Positions 13,679 through 22,255 of a stretch of DNA of 35,863 nucleotides are shown piece by piece. The stretch is taken from NCBI GenBank assembly GCA_934489945.1, contig CAKSSY010000011.1, positions 1 to 35,863 of the forward strand, given 5' to 3'. The position numbers were made by a program, and so were the translations under genes. The first letter of the stretch is position 1. Each line of letters opens with the position of its first letter. Origin of the DNA: an uncultured Eubacteriales bacterium (GTDB lineage Bacteria > Bacillota > Clostridia > Oscillospirales > CAG-272). The notes under the pieces were generated by a model. The model saw only the letters and a list, made by a program, of their open reading frames with translations. It did no database searches and was not told where the DNA came from.

Positions 13679-14656
13679 ATGGCAAGGTCGGGAAAGAAAA
13701 CAGAGAAACTCGGAAATCTGACGCACGAGGATGGGATCACAGAGAAGATCGGGCATGCACGTGCAAAGCAATACGGGCGGATCTATGCGCGGACGCGGAT
13801 GGTTGCCTGCGGCGACGTGATGCGTGTGAATCTCTATCCCGTGAGGCGGGTTGCAACCTCTCGCGGTGTCAAGCGCAAGCCCTCACGGGCAGCGCAGGTT
13901 GAGTTGAACAGGAGAAATGCCGAGAATCGGGCAAAAGATATTGCACATCTGAACTTTCCGCGTTCAAGCGGTTCGCTCTGGTTACGGCTCGACTATGATT
14001 TTTTCATTTCGGAAGCCGGGCGAAATCCGACTCGCGAAGAAGCAAAGAAGATGGTCAAAGCGTATCTCCGGAAGGTAAAGCGGGAATACGGAAAGCGTGG
14101 GGCGGAATTCAAGTGGATGGACTGGTGTCAGATCGGACGGAGTGCCGGTAAGGTGCATCACCATTTGCTGGTGTCGGGTTTGCCGGAAGGCTTCCGGCGA
14201 GAGGACTTGGAGGCTCTCTGGGGACACGGATACGGGAATGTTTTGGGTGTGAAGTATCGAAACGGCTCCATTGCGGGGCTTGTGACCTATTCTTTCCGTG
14301 GGTGCGATGTCTATCGTTCCTGCTCCCGCAACTGCAAGCGACCGCAGGAGGAGCCATACGAGGACGGTTCGCCGGCATCTGTCAGGGTTAACGACTGCAT
14401 GATCTCTATGAAGGACGCACGTTACATAGACGAAAATCCGGATGACATTTCCTTTATCCGCCGGAAATTTCCGGGCTACGAGGTTTCCTTTGTACGCAAG
14501 ACCCCCGATTACATCGAGGCGGAACACGGTTTGGGATTGATTCCTTTTTCGGGTCCGTTTGTAGAGATCGAGCTTTACCGTCCGGACACGGAAGAGGGAA
14601 GTGCATTGCCTCGTTGGTTTGCCACAACCGAACAGGCGGAGAGGGAGGATTCATGA
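13679..14656 (+). CDS. HUH-type rolling-circle replication-associated protein
   Basis: This 325-residue protein has WMDWCQIGRSAGKVHHHLLV, in which H160 and H162 form the HUH metal-binding motif. It is followed by GYGNVLGVKYRNGSIAGLVT and YSFRGC, the likely region of the catalytic tyrosine. The N-terminal 60 residues are basic. It resembles Rep-like proteins of small replicons and of Clostridia prophages, and would nick DNA at a structured origin. ATG 13679 begins MARSGKKTEK; AAAGGA lies 13 nt upstream, long but closer to normal than for the ATG at 13667, which touches it. The hairpin cluster just upstream is a candidate target. The HUH call rests on the His pair and overall layout. Confidence 0.75.
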   Translation: MARSGKKTEKLGNLTHEDGITEKIGHARAKQYGRIYARTRMVACGDVMRVNLYPVRRVATSRGVKRKPSRAAQVELNRRNAENRAKDIAHLNFPRSSGSLWLRLDYDFFISEAGRNPTREEAKKMVKAYLRKVKREYGKRGAEFKWMDWCQIGRSAGKVHHHLLVSGLPEGFRREDLEALWGHGYGNVLGVKYRNGSIAGLVTYSFRGCDVYRSCSRNCKRPQEEPYEDGSPASVRVNDCMISMKDARYIDENPDDISFIRRKFPGYEVSFVRKTPDYIEAEHGLGLIPFSGPFVEIELYRPDTEEGSALPRWFATTEQAEREDS

Positions 14657-14874
14657 TGGCGAACAGAACAGAAAACTGCAGGGCGGTATGTCCGTACTGG
14701 CAGGGATGCGGAGAAAAATCCATACGATGTGAAGGGATCGTCTCTGTTACGATAATCAACCAATTTGAGCAGAAGACCGACCGTATTCGTCACGAAGAAC
14801 GTTATTGTCGCTCGATATTCGGTTGGCAGGATTGTTCCGTGGCGAAAAAGGACGGAAAGAAATACGACGAATAA
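14653..14874 (+). CDS. Small Cys-rich protein upstream of terminase (73 aa)
   Basis: It is coupled by ATGA to the HUH gene, with GGGAGG upstream (ATG 14653 or 14656). Cysteines in NCRAVCPYWQGCGEKSIRCE and ERYCRSIFGWQDC suggest a zinc-binding fold. Similar short Cys-rich proteins precede the packaging genes of many Clostridia phages; the role is unknown, possibly late regulation. Confidence 0.65.
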   Translation: MMANRTENCRAVCPYWQGCGEKSIRCEGIVSVTIINQFEQKTDRIRHEERYCRSIFGWQDCSVAKKDGKKYDE

Positions 14875-14947
14875 TTTTTTGAATTTACCGGGAAGCGGTG
14901 CGGTGATTGGAATGTCGCACTCTTTTGCCATACCTTTTTCGGTCAGA

Positions 14948-14981
14948 GGGGGAGAAAGGTATACTGTCCTTATGCTATCAT
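14948..14981 (+). promoter_or_regulatory. Putative late promoter, copy 1
   Basis: GGGGGAGAA (14948-14956), exactly 19 nt, and an extended -10-like TGCTATCAT (TATCAT 14976-14981) lie just before the small terminase ribosome binding site. The same arrangement with the same spacing recurs at 19500-19533 and 34075-34108. Part of it sits in an inverted repeat (ATACC near 14930 and GGTAT near 14960). Confidence 0.65.
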
Positions 14982-15001
14982 GGCAAAAGGGAGGTGGCAA
15001 A

Positions 15002-15340
15002 ATGCCGAGAGGGAAGTACAGGTCAAGGTATTGCAAGGAAATCATAGAATATTTCGGCGGTTTTAACGAAAAAGGAATTCCGCAATTGTCGAAGTTTGCA
15101 CGCAAGGTCGGGGTGACGCTCAGAACGTTGGAAAACTGGAAGGAAAAATATCCGAAATTTCATGACGCCTGCGAGGAATGTATTGCTATTCGTGACGAGA
15201 TACTGATCGATGGCGGTTTAATGGGACGTTACAATCCACAGATTACGAAATTTATCCTTGAAAATGCGAAAAAGAAGGATGAAGCGGTGGAGATTGAAGT
15301 GAAAATCGGTGGCGATGGAGGAAACGAACTTGCCGAATAA
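15002..15340 (+). CDS. terS: Terminase small subunit
   Basis: This 112-residue protein has an N-terminal HTH (KFARKVGVTLRTLENWKEKY) and helices ending in MGRYNPQITKFILENAKKK, as in small terminases and phage DNA-packaging proteins of this type. It recognises packaging sites and recruits the large subunit. The ATG at 15002 follows GGGAGGTGG. It overlaps the large subunit gene by 26 nt. Confidence 0.8.
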   Translation: MPRGKYRSRYCKEIIEYFGGFNEKGIPQLSKFARKVGVTLRTLENWKEKYPKFHDACEECIAIRDEILIDGGLMGRYNPQITKFILENAKKKDEAVEIEVKIGGDGGNELAE

Positions 15341-16721
15341 AGTTTTATACGAGATGCCGAGACCGTTTCCGAAGCAATTGGAGTTCTTTCGTGCCAATAC
15401 GCGTTACATAGGTTACGGTGGTGCGCGTGGCGGCGGAAAATCATGGGCAATCCGGCACAAGGCGGCACTCTTGGCACTTCGTTATCCGAAAATCAAGATC
15501 GGAATATTCCGGCGCACTTATCCTGAATTGCTCGAAAATCATATTAAACCGCTCATTATACAACTTGCATCGGTGGCGCGTTACCGATATTCGGACAAAG
15601 AATTTCGTTTTGTCAATGGTTCGACAATCAAAATGCTCTACGCAGACAACGAAAGAGATATAGCACGCTTTCAGGGGCAGGAGTACGATATCATTATGAT
15701 CGACGAGGCAACACAGATTCCGTGGGAATGGTTCAAAATTATAGATGTCTGCGTGCGCGGCGTGAACAGATTTCCGAAACGCACCTACATAACCTGTAAT
15801 CCGGGAGGCGTAGGGCACGCATGGGTGAAGAGACTTTTTGTGTCAAAGGACTACAGGGATGGCGAGAGAGCAGAGGACTATACCTTTACACAGGCATCCG
15901 TGCGTGACAATGCGGCACTCCTTCAAATGTCACCCGAATACATACGGAATCTTGAGAGTTTGCCGAAAAAACTCCGAGACGCATGGCTTTATGGGTCTTG
16001 GGATCTTTTTGAGGGACAGTTCTTTGAGGAATTTATTGACGATGCGGATCACTATTTTGACCGGCGGTGGACGAATGTGATTGAACCTTTTGAAGTGCCA
16101 TCGGAGTGGAAGATATTTCGTTCTTTTGACTGGGGATTTTCAAAGCCTTTCTCGTGTGCATGGTGGGCTGTTGATTACGATGACAACGCTTATCTGATTC
16201 TTGAGTATTACGGCTGCACGGGCGAACCCGACGTTGGACTTAAGTATCCCGCACCGAAAGTGTTTGGTGAGATTGCACGGATTGAAAGAGAACATCGTTG
16301 GTTAAGAGGAAAGCAGATTGAAGGTGTGGCAGACTCGGCAATCTGGGCATCTGACGGCGGGCCCGCCATCATTGAGGCGGCAGATGCGGAAGGCGTATTT
16401 TTTCAGAAATCGGACAAGCAACGGATTCCCGGATGGATGCAGGTACACTACCGTCTTGCCTTCGACGAGGACGGACGTACCAAGATGCAATTTTTCAACA
16501 CCTGCAAGCAGGCAATCCGGACGATTACGACCTTACAGTATTCACGGACGGTTCCGGAGGATCTTGATACAACGGGAGAGGATCACTTTGCCGATGCAAT
16601 GCGGTATTTCTGCATGATGCGACCTGTGGCACCGCGTCACATACCCAAAGCACCGGTATCCGAACTCAATCCGTTGGATGCGGATTTCGGCAAGCGGTAT
16701 CGGAATTTTGATTATCTATAA
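15315..16721 (+). CDS. terL: Terminase large subunit
   Basis: This is a 468-residue packaging motor. The ATPase domain has Walker A GGARGGGKS (35-43), Walker B YDIIMIDEAT (about 125-134), and CNPGGVGHAWVK as the coupling region. The nuclease domain has the first acidic residue in RSFDWGFSKP (about 270), GVADSAIW, and EDHFADAMRYF near the C terminus. The start is uncertain: ATG 15315 is chosen, but TTG 15330 has GGAGG at a better distance and GTG 15309 is also in frame. It heads the structural genes. Confidence 0.95.
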   Translation: MEETNLPNKVLYEMPRPFPKQLEFFRANTRYIGYGGARGGGKSWAIRHKAALLALRYPKIKIGIFRRTYPELLENHIKPLIIQLASVARYRYSDKEFRFVNGSTIKMLYADNERDIARFQGQEYDIIMIDEATQIPWEWFKIIDVCVRGVNRFPKRTYITCNPGGVGHAWVKRLFVSKDYRDGERAEDYTFTQASVRDNAALLQMSPEYIRNLESLPKKLRDAWLYGSWDLFEGQFFEEFIDDADHYFDRRWTNVIEPFEVPSEWKIFRSFDWGFSKPFSCAWWAVDYDDNAYLILEYYGCTGEPDVGLKYPAPKVFGEIARIEREHRWLRGKQIEGVADSAIWASDGGPAIIEAADAEGVFFQKSDKQRIPGWMQVHYRLAFDEDGRTKMQFFNTCKQAIRTITTLQYSRTVPEDLDTTGEDHFADAMRYFCMMRPVAPRHIPKAPVSELNPLDADFGKRYRNFDYL

Positions 16722-16736
16722 CGCGAAAGGAAAAGT

Positions 16737-17072
16737 ATGAAAAAAAGAAAAGGAAAAAGAAAAAACAATTCTCCGAATTTTACGAAAGCGGAATTTTCCG
16801 CGGCGGTTCGTATGGCATTGACCGATGAGATTGTGAGAGGAACAAAGGAAGGCTGGACGGCTTTGGAAATGGCAAAATATGAACTAAACGTATGGTGTGC
16901 TGCAAATGTGATCGGAAACGGCATTTTCGGGCTTGATGGGAAAGATAAAATTGATTTTTCCTGCGGTTCGATACGAAAACTTGCCGAGGAAATCACGACA
17001 GGAAAATGGGAGAGTCAGACCGGTTCGTCGGGCAGTGAAGAAAAGGATACGGAAAGTGAGATTACGGCATGA
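16737..17072 (+). CDS. Small phage protein between terminase and portal (111 aa)
   Basis: It has a very basic N terminus (MKKRKGKRKNN), a helical middle (FSAAVRMALTDEIVRGTKEG) and an acidic C terminus. Its stop overlaps the portal start (ATGA). No family is recognised. The conserved position suggests an accessory role in packaging or head assembly. Confidence 0.65.
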   Translation: MKKRKGKRKNNSPNFTKAEFSAAVRMALTDEIVRGTKEGWTALEMAKYELNVWCAANVIGNGIFGLDGKDKIDFSCGSIRKLAEEITTGKWESQTGSSGSEEKDTESEITA

Positions 17073-19147
17073 AGAAAACCATAAACGAGATTTTCAAAGA
17101 TGCCGTCGAAAAGGGATTTTTAGACGGAGAGGGAAACCCGGAAGGCTTTGATAAAATGATTCGCGATGGTGAGATTCCGGGAATCGGTGACGTGTCAGAC
17201 GGAGGACTTCGAAACGAGATCGGGACTTTCGGCGAACCCGACGAGGATTCTCGGAACGGAGATCGCAATTTTGAAAGCGACAGCGTTTCCGGTACGGAAG
17301 GAATAGGCGGAAATGAAGACAAAAATCAAAGTCAAAGGAAACCGATTGGAAAGGAGCAGGTAGAAAAGGCGTTGGAGACGCTACGTCAGTACAAGGACGG
17401 CAAGATCAACCTTGAAGCGCGTATCCGCGGAAACTATGAATGGTATCGTGCACGGCATTGGAAGGAAATTCGAAAAAAAGGATACGAGGATGCGCCTGCC
17501 TCCGCTTATCTTTTCAATTTGATTGAGACCAAACACGCCGACATGATGGACAACATTCCGACTGCTACGGTCTTGCCGCGAGAAGCAAGCGACCGTGATG
17601 CGGCACGGAAACTGTCGGCAATTCTGCCCTGTATTCTCGAAAACAACAAATATGACCGTGTTTATTCGGATCTTGCCTATGACTATCTGGTAGGTGGCAC
17701 TGCGGTTCACAGAATTGTCTGGGATAACACGGTGATGAACGGTGTGGGGGACATTTCCTTAACACGTGCCGACGTGCTTTCACTTTTTTGGGAGCCCGGC
17801 TGCGAGGATATTCAACGTTCCCCTGACTTTTTCTCAATCGAACTCTTTGACAATGATTATCTTAAACAAAAATATCCGATCCTTGCGGACAACCCCGGCG
17901 GTCTTTCGGTAAATGCGACAAAATACGAATATGACGACACCGTGGATACTTCAAAAAAAAGTGAAGTCATTGATTGGTATTACAAGAAGGAGCTGAACGG
18001 AAGGACGATTCTGCACTATTGCAAATTCTGCGGCGGTGAGGTCTTATTTGCTTCGGAAAACGAACCGGAATATGCGGAACGCGGTTTTTATGATCACGGC
18101 AAATATCCGTTCGTATTTACACCGCTTTATCCTTGCAAGGGGAGTCCATGCGGATTTGGATCACTGGATGTTCTGAAGGATACGCAGATTGAAATTGACG
18201 CGCTCTCTTCCGCTATTGTGAAAAACGCGAAGATGTCGGCAAGAAAACGCTATTTCTATCGGGAAAATGCCGGCATCAACGCAGAGGATTTTGCGGACTG
18301 GACGAAGGATCTTATCAGGGTATCGGCTTCGGGCAATATCGCCGATGCCCTGCAAGAGGTTCGTGTTCAACCTATCACGGGGATTATTATGAACGTGCTT
18401 TCAGAGAAAAAGGAGGAGTTAAAGGAGACCGGCGGAAATCGGGACATATCCAATGGCGGGGTGACGGGCGGAGTAACAACGGCTTCGGGTATTGCCGCCC
18501 TTCAGGAGGCCTCCAACAAGCTGTCGCGTGATTTTTGTCGGAGATTTTACACGGGATTTGAAGATGCGCTTTCGCTCATCATTGAGTTGACGAGGCAATT
18601 TTATGACGATATACGCTGTTTCCGCATTACGGGAGAGGACGGCGGAGAAGAGTTCATAACATACAACAATCGGGAGATTGCATTGCAGGAGGTGGGAACG
18701 GATGCCGAGAGATTGCCTGTCTTTGATCTGAAAGTGCGTGCCATGAAAGCCTCGCCGTTCTCGCGTCTTTCACAAAACGAGTTGGCTCTTGAGCTTTATC
18801 AAAAGGGAATATTCAACCCGCAACTTGCAGATCAGGCACTGCTCACTCTTGACATGATGGATTTTGAGGGGAAAGATGCCGTCATTGCCAAGGTACAACG
18901 CGGACAGACAATGTTCATGCAGTTACAGCAGGCACAACAGCAGTTGGCACAGATGACGGAACTTGTGAGACGGCTTTCCTCGGGTAAGCCGGATGAGAAC
19001 CGGTCGGAAGAAGAAAGCGGACAACACAATCCGGTTATGCCAAACGGACGATCGGGTGATCATGCGGAACTATCGGAAGGTGTTCGTGAAAACGGACGCG
19101 TGGCGGCAGCACGTGTTGCGGCAAGAGAGGGAGCTACGATACAGTGA
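17069..19147 (+). CDS. Portal protein, P22-like
   Basis: This 692-residue protein has a disordered acidic N terminus, then RIRGNYEWYRARHWKEI, FNLIETKHADMMDNIPTATV, DYLVGGTAVHRIVWDN and a glutamine-rich C terminus (MQLQQAQQQLAQMTELVRRL). The order and length (about 700) match P22-type portals, which form the dodecameric DNA channel at one capsid vertex. It is coupled to the preceding gene and to the Prp gene (GTGA overlap). The extended C-terminal coil could be a short barrel like that of P22. Confidence 0.88.
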   Translation: MKKTINEIFKDAVEKGFLDGEGNPEGFDKMIRDGEIPGIGDVSDGGLRNEIGTFGEPDEDSRNGDRNFESDSVSGTEGIGGNEDKNQSQRKPIGKEQVEKALETLRQYKDGKINLEARIRGNYEWYRARHWKEIRKKGYEDAPASAYLFNLIETKHADMMDNIPTATVLPREASDRDAARKLSAILPCILENNKYDRVYSDLAYDYLVGGTAVHRIVWDNTVMNGVGDISLTRADVLSLFWEPGCEDIQRSPDFFSIELFDNDYLKQKYPILADNPGGLSVNATKYEYDDTVDTSKKSEVIDWYYKKELNGRTILHYCKFCGGEVLFASENEPEYAERGFYDHGKYPFVFTPLYPCKGSPCGFGSLDVLKDTQIEIDALSSAIVKNAKMSARKRYFYRENAGINAEDFADWTKDLIRVSASGNIADALQEVRVQPITGIIMNVLSEKKEELKETGGNRDISNGGVTGGVTTASGIAALQEASNKLSRDFCRRFYTGFEDALSLIIELTRQFYDDIRCFRITGEDGGEEFITYNNREIALQEVGTDAERLPVFDLKVRAMKASPFSRLSQNELALELYQKGIFNPQLADQALLTLDMMDFEGKDAVIAKVQRGQTMFMQLQQAQQQLAQMTELVRRLSSGKPDENRSEEESGQHNPVMPNGRSGDHAELSEGVRENGRVAAARVAAREGATIQ

Positions 19148-19461
19148 CATACATTTTCTTTGACGGACATGTGTTTTCGGTAAAAGGACATGCAGGTTAT
19201 GCAAAAAAGGGACAAGACATTGTGTGTTCTTCACTATCAAGTTATTGCAACGCCTTTTTGATGTTGGCGGAGTTGTTGAAAAAACAAGGAGAGATTGCAG
19301 AGTACAGGGTAACCTTCAAAGAGGCAGACATTGAGGTCTTGATCGAAGGTGCAAGTGATTTTGCCAAAAAGATTTTTTCGGGAATCTATGGACTGATGGA
19401 GGCTCTTGCTCAACAGTTTCCGTCTTTTGTGACAAGAGAAGAAACGGGAGATCGCGGATAA
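19144..19461 (+). CDS. prp: Prp-family cysteine protease (phage-encoded)
   Basis: This 105-residue protein has the family signature GHAGYAKKGQDIVCSSLSS with His16 and Cys28 as the catalytic pair. In Bacillota, host Prp removes the N-terminal extension of ribosomal protein L27 after an LQFFA-type motif, and also processes staphylococcal phage 80alpha head proteins. Here the phage has its own copy in the slot between portal and scaffold where a prohead protease usually lies. The next two genes encode proteins with that motif at their N termini. The start is GTG 19144, overlapping the portal stop. The gene ends within a terminator hairpin. Confidence 0.88.
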   Translation: MTYIFFDGHVFSVKGHAGYAKKGQDIVCSSLSSYCNAFLMLAELLKKQGEIAEYRVTFKEADIEVLIEGASDFAKKIFSGIYGLMEALAQQFPSFVTREETGDRG

Positions 19462-19484
19462 AACCGCGGTCTCCTATATTTTTT
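19447..19484 (+). terminator. Rho-independent terminator after prp
   Basis: An 11-bp stem (GGAGATCGCGG at 19447-19457 with CCGCGGTCTCC at 19464-19474, one T-G pair) and a TATATTTTTT tract end the terminase-portal-prp transcript. The stop codon of prp lies in the loop. A new promoter-like motif follows 16 bp later. Confidence 0.85.
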
Positions 19485-19499
19485 CAAAAACGGGGGAGA

Positions 19500-19533
19500 G
19501 GGGGAGAAATCGGGAAGACCGTTATGCTACAAT
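19500..19533 (+). promoter_or_regulatory. Putative late promoter, copy 2
   Basis: GGGGGAGAA (19500-19508), exactly 19 nt, then TACAAT (19528-19533) preceded by TTATGC, giving an extended -10 shape. It lies directly after a terminator and before the scaffold and capsid genes, so it would restart transcription for the most abundant products. Confidence 0.7.
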
Positions 19534-19593
19534 GGTTTCAAGGACGATGGCCACGTCCGAAATACCGCGATTTTACGTGGAGGAAATATTTTT

Positions 19594-20553
19594 ATGTTCA
19601 ACAGTTTTGAACTTTCGATTCTTCCGATTCAGTTCTTTGCCGACGGTGAGGGCGGTTCGGAGGGAACGGAAGCAACGGGCGTAACACCGGGGGACGCCGC
19701 CTCGGAATCGGTCGAGCCTCAAATCATTTACGGTCTTGAGGATGATCCCGACGACGGGGATCAGCAGGATACGGTGCCTGCCGAAAACATACCGAAAAAT
19801 GTCGATGAGGAATTCTCGGAGCTGATTGCAAAGGATGGAAAGTACAAAGCCGCATTTGATGCGCGTGTACAGGAGATCCTGCGCGCCCGGTTGAAGGATG
19901 CCGAGCAGAAGAGTGCCGATGCCGAAAGTCAAAAGAAGAAGTTGGAGGCATTCTCGCCGTTACTGTCTGAATTGGCACGCCGTTACGGAAAGGATGTCGG
20001 GGACATTGACGGCATTTCTAAGGCGTTCTTATCTGATCGTAAGATCTATGAGGAAGAGGCAGAGCGGAACGGGACGACGGCAGACGAGGTCATTCGTTCG
20101 CGTGAACGGGAACGGAGTTTTGAAGATATCAAGCGTCAGAGAGACATGTTGATTGCCGAGCGTGAAAGAGGACAGCGAGAAGAGCAGGCACGGAGACGTT
20201 ATGATGCGATGCTTGCCGAGAGCGAAGAAGTGAAAAAGGATTTTCCGGATTTTGATCTTCGCACAGAGGTGAAAAACAGCGAATTTCTCTCAATGCTTAA
20301 AGCCGGTGTTTCCATGAAAAGTGCTTACAAAGCCCTGCATGCCGACGAGATCATGCAGGGGGCAATGGCATATGCCCATGACAAGGCTTCCGAGGAAGCG
20401 GTCAAACGGATTGCTGCCAAGGGGCGCAGACCGGAGGAAAACGGTCTTGCTTCGGCAACTGTCGTTCATAAAACCGACGTGAACACCCTCACGGACAGTG
20501 ATATGGATAAAATTAACGAACAGGTCAGGAGCGGAAAGAAAATCCGTTTCTGA
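19594..20553 (+). CDS. Scaffold protein with N-terminal Prp site
   Basis: This is a 319-residue acidic, helical protein. The N terminus contains LPIQFFADGEGG (residues 10-21), an L27-type Prp motif with expected cleavage after A16. Residues about 25-70 are acidic and disordered, residues about 85-215 form a coiled coil (RARLKDAEQKSADAESQKKK and similar), and the C terminus is basic (KINEQVRSGKKIRF), as expected for capsid binding. GGAGG precedes ATG 19594. It lies just before the capsid gene. Confidence 0.8.
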   Translation: MFNSFELSILPIQFFADGEGGSEGTEATGVTPGDAASESVEPQIIYGLEDDPDDGDQQDTVPAENIPKNVDEEFSELIAKDGKYKAAFDARVQEILRARLKDAEQKSADAESQKKKLEAFSPLLSELARRYGKDVGDIDGISKAFLSDRKIYEEEAERNGTTADEVIRSRERERSFEDIKRQRDMLIAERERGQREEQARRRYDAMLAESEEVKKDFPDFDLRTEVKNSEFLSMLKAGVSMKSAYKALHADEIMQGAMAYAHDKASEEAVKRIAAKGRRPEENGLASATVVHKTDVNTLTDSDMDKINEQVRSGKKIRF

Positions 20554-20594
20554 TGAAATCTTAACAGTCGGCATCAACCGACGGAAAGGAAAAC

Positions 20595-21836
20595 ATGAAC
20601 ACCATTCTTCTGAATATTCAGTATTTTGCCACACAGATTACCGACGTGAACCACACCGGCACTTCGGGACTGTCGGATGGCATGAAAACATATTATCACA
20701 AAAATCTGATCAAGACGATCGGTCCGAATCTTATTCACGATCAGGTATGTGAAAAAAAGGACATTCCCCTGAACAGCGGAAAGTCCATTGAATTCCGTCG
20801 TTATGACGATCTTGACGCTTCAATTGAGGCAGCAGTTCTGCGCGAGACCGAAATTCCGACCGGTCAGGCACTTACCGAGACTGCTATCACGGCGACTATC
20901 GGTGAGTACGGTCGTTATGTCAAGGTATCTGATACACTGGACATGACATCCATTGACCAGCCTGTCCTCAATGCGCAGGAGAAAACGGGACAGCAGGCGG
21001 CGATGATTTCGGACAAGATTACCCGTGAGGTGCTGAATGAAGGCACAAACGTCCTTTACGCAAACGGCGGAACCTCTCGTCACACACTGACGGTAGAGAA
21101 CACTCTGCATCTGACCGATATCTTCAAGATGGCGGCTATGCTTCGCGGCGACGATGTGCCGAAGTTCGGAGATGCTTATATTGCCATCATCCATCCACAC
21201 ATTTCTTACGATCTGATGACCGAAGTCAAGGAGCCTGCATGGATCGATGTCAACAAATATACCTCCAACGAGAAGATTCTTGACGGTGAGCTTGGCAAGA
21301 TTGGCGGCGTTCGGTTCCTTGAAACCTCGAATGCGAAGATCTTTCGGGGAGACGATCTCGGTTTAGCATCCAGAACGCTGTCCGCCACCGCATTTTCCGG
21401 CGGAACATTGACGGTTTCGGGAGCAAAAGAAAACCTGAAGGGGCGTTATGTCATTGTGAGCGGAAGTCTTTTCTATGTTTCCGCAAACACGGCAACAACG
21501 CTTACATTGAAGGATCCCGACGACCACGCGACCGCCGCAACCGGCATTACCATTGGCAGCGGAGCAACTGTAACGGTTTACCCCGGAGAGGGTGCAGCCG
21601 AAGGCATTTCGGTTTACTCGACTCTGATATGCGGAAAGGGCGGAGCTTCGACCACAGGACTCGGAGGAGCCGGTGTAGAGTCGATTATTCACAACAAGAA
21701 TGAAATCGGCGGTCCGTTGAATCAGTTTTCCACAGTTGGCTGGAAGCTCCGCAAGACGGCGGAAATTCTGGTTGACAAGTACATTGGACGTATTGAGTCC
21801 TGTTCTGCGGTGTTTACCGATGAACCCGCAAACTAA
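20595..21836 (+). CDS. Major capsid protein, N4-gp56 family, with N-terminal Prp site
   Basis: This 413-residue protein has the family pattern GLSDGMKTYYHKNLIKTIGP, GKSIEFRRYDDLD, and near the end IIHNKNEIGGPLNQFSTVGW followed by KLRKTAEIL. Residues about 260-335 are a Gly/Thr-rich beta insertion (SATAFSGGTLTVSGAKENL onward), probably an extra surface domain. The N terminus reads LLNIQYFATQ, again an L27-like Prp motif with predicted cleavage after A12. AAAGGAAAAC precedes the ATG. Processing of both scaffold and coat by the same protease would tie capsid maturation to Prp. Confidence 0.92.
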   Translation: MNTILLNIQYFATQITDVNHTGTSGLSDGMKTYYHKNLIKTIGPNLIHDQVCEKKDIPLNSGKSIEFRRYDDLDASIEAAVLRETEIPTGQALTETAITATIGEYGRYVKVSDTLDMTSIDQPVLNAQEKTGQQAAMISDKITREVLNEGTNVLYANGGTSRHTLTVENTLHLTDIFKMAAMLRGDDVPKFGDAYIAIIHPHISYDLMTEVKEPAWIDVNKYTSNEKILDGELGKIGGVRFLETSNAKIFRGDDLGLASRTLSATAFSGGTLTVSGAKENLKGRYVIVSGSLFYVSANTATTLTLKDPDDHATAATGITIGSGATVTVYPGEGAAEGISVYSTLICGKGGASTTGLGGAGVESIIHNKNEIGGPLNQFSTVGWKLRKTAEILVDKYIGRIESCSAVFTDEPAN

Positions 21837-21875
21837 ATTCACAGACGCTTCGGAATATGACACACGAATATGTAG

Positions 21876-21903
21876 CCCGGCACCGTTTTCGGACAGTGCC
21901 GGG
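21876..21903 (+). other. Hairpin between capsid gene and next gene
   Basis: CCCGGCAC (21876-21883) pairs with GTGCCGGG (21896-21903) around a 12-nt loop, with no T run. Such a structure can stabilise the 3' end of the capsid message or reduce downstream expression. Confidence 0.5.
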
Positions 21904-21926
21904 AAATCGAAAGGAGATCAGTTAAT

Positions 21927-22178
21927 ATGGCAGAAGAAAAGAAATCCGCCAAAACGGCGGCAACTGAAACGGTTACGATCATCGTGCCTCGCAGATATGC
22001 GGGAGATAAACGCAGGTTCGTAAAGGTCGGCGGTCGGAAATATTCGATCAAAACCGGGGAGCCGGTGGAACTGCCGAGAGCGGTTGCACGGATTGTTGTT
22101 CAATCTGTAGAGGCACGCGAGGCACGTATCCGGATGCAGGAGCGTCTTGAGGCGGAAAACCAATCGCCAGGTCAATAA
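21927..22178 (+). CDS. Small structural-region protein (83 aa)
   Basis: The protein contains TVTIIVPRRYAGDKRRFVKV, GRKYSIKTGEPVELPRAVAR and a helical C terminus. Short proteins of this form follow N4-gp56 capsid genes in Clostridia phages. It may be a head decoration or completion factor; the function is not known. The ribosome binding site AAAGGAG lies upstream. Confidence 0.65.
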   Translation: MAEEKKSAKTAATETVTIIVPRRYAGDKRRFVKVGGRKYSIKTGEPVELPRAVARIVVQSVEAREARIRMQERLEAENQSPGQ

Positions 22179-22197
22179 AAAGAAATCTACATACGGC

Positions 22198-22240
22198 GTC
22201 AGGTCAGGAGCGACACTCCCTCCTGACGTCGATATTTTTT
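22198..22240 (+). terminator. Terminator or attenuator with alternative 5' arms
   Basis: GTCAGGAG (22203-22210) pairs with CTCCTGAC (22220-22227), followed by ATATTTTTT. A second 5' arm, CGTCAGG (22198-22204), competes for the same 3' arm. It lies between the 83-aa gene and the connector gene. Confidence 0.75.
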
Positions 22241-22255
22241 CATGGGAGGAAATGT

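Noticed and set aside
20567..20582. Terminator between scaffold and capsid genes
   Set aside because: The GTCGG/CCGAC hairpin has only 5 bp and no T run; it would not stop transcription into the capsid gene.
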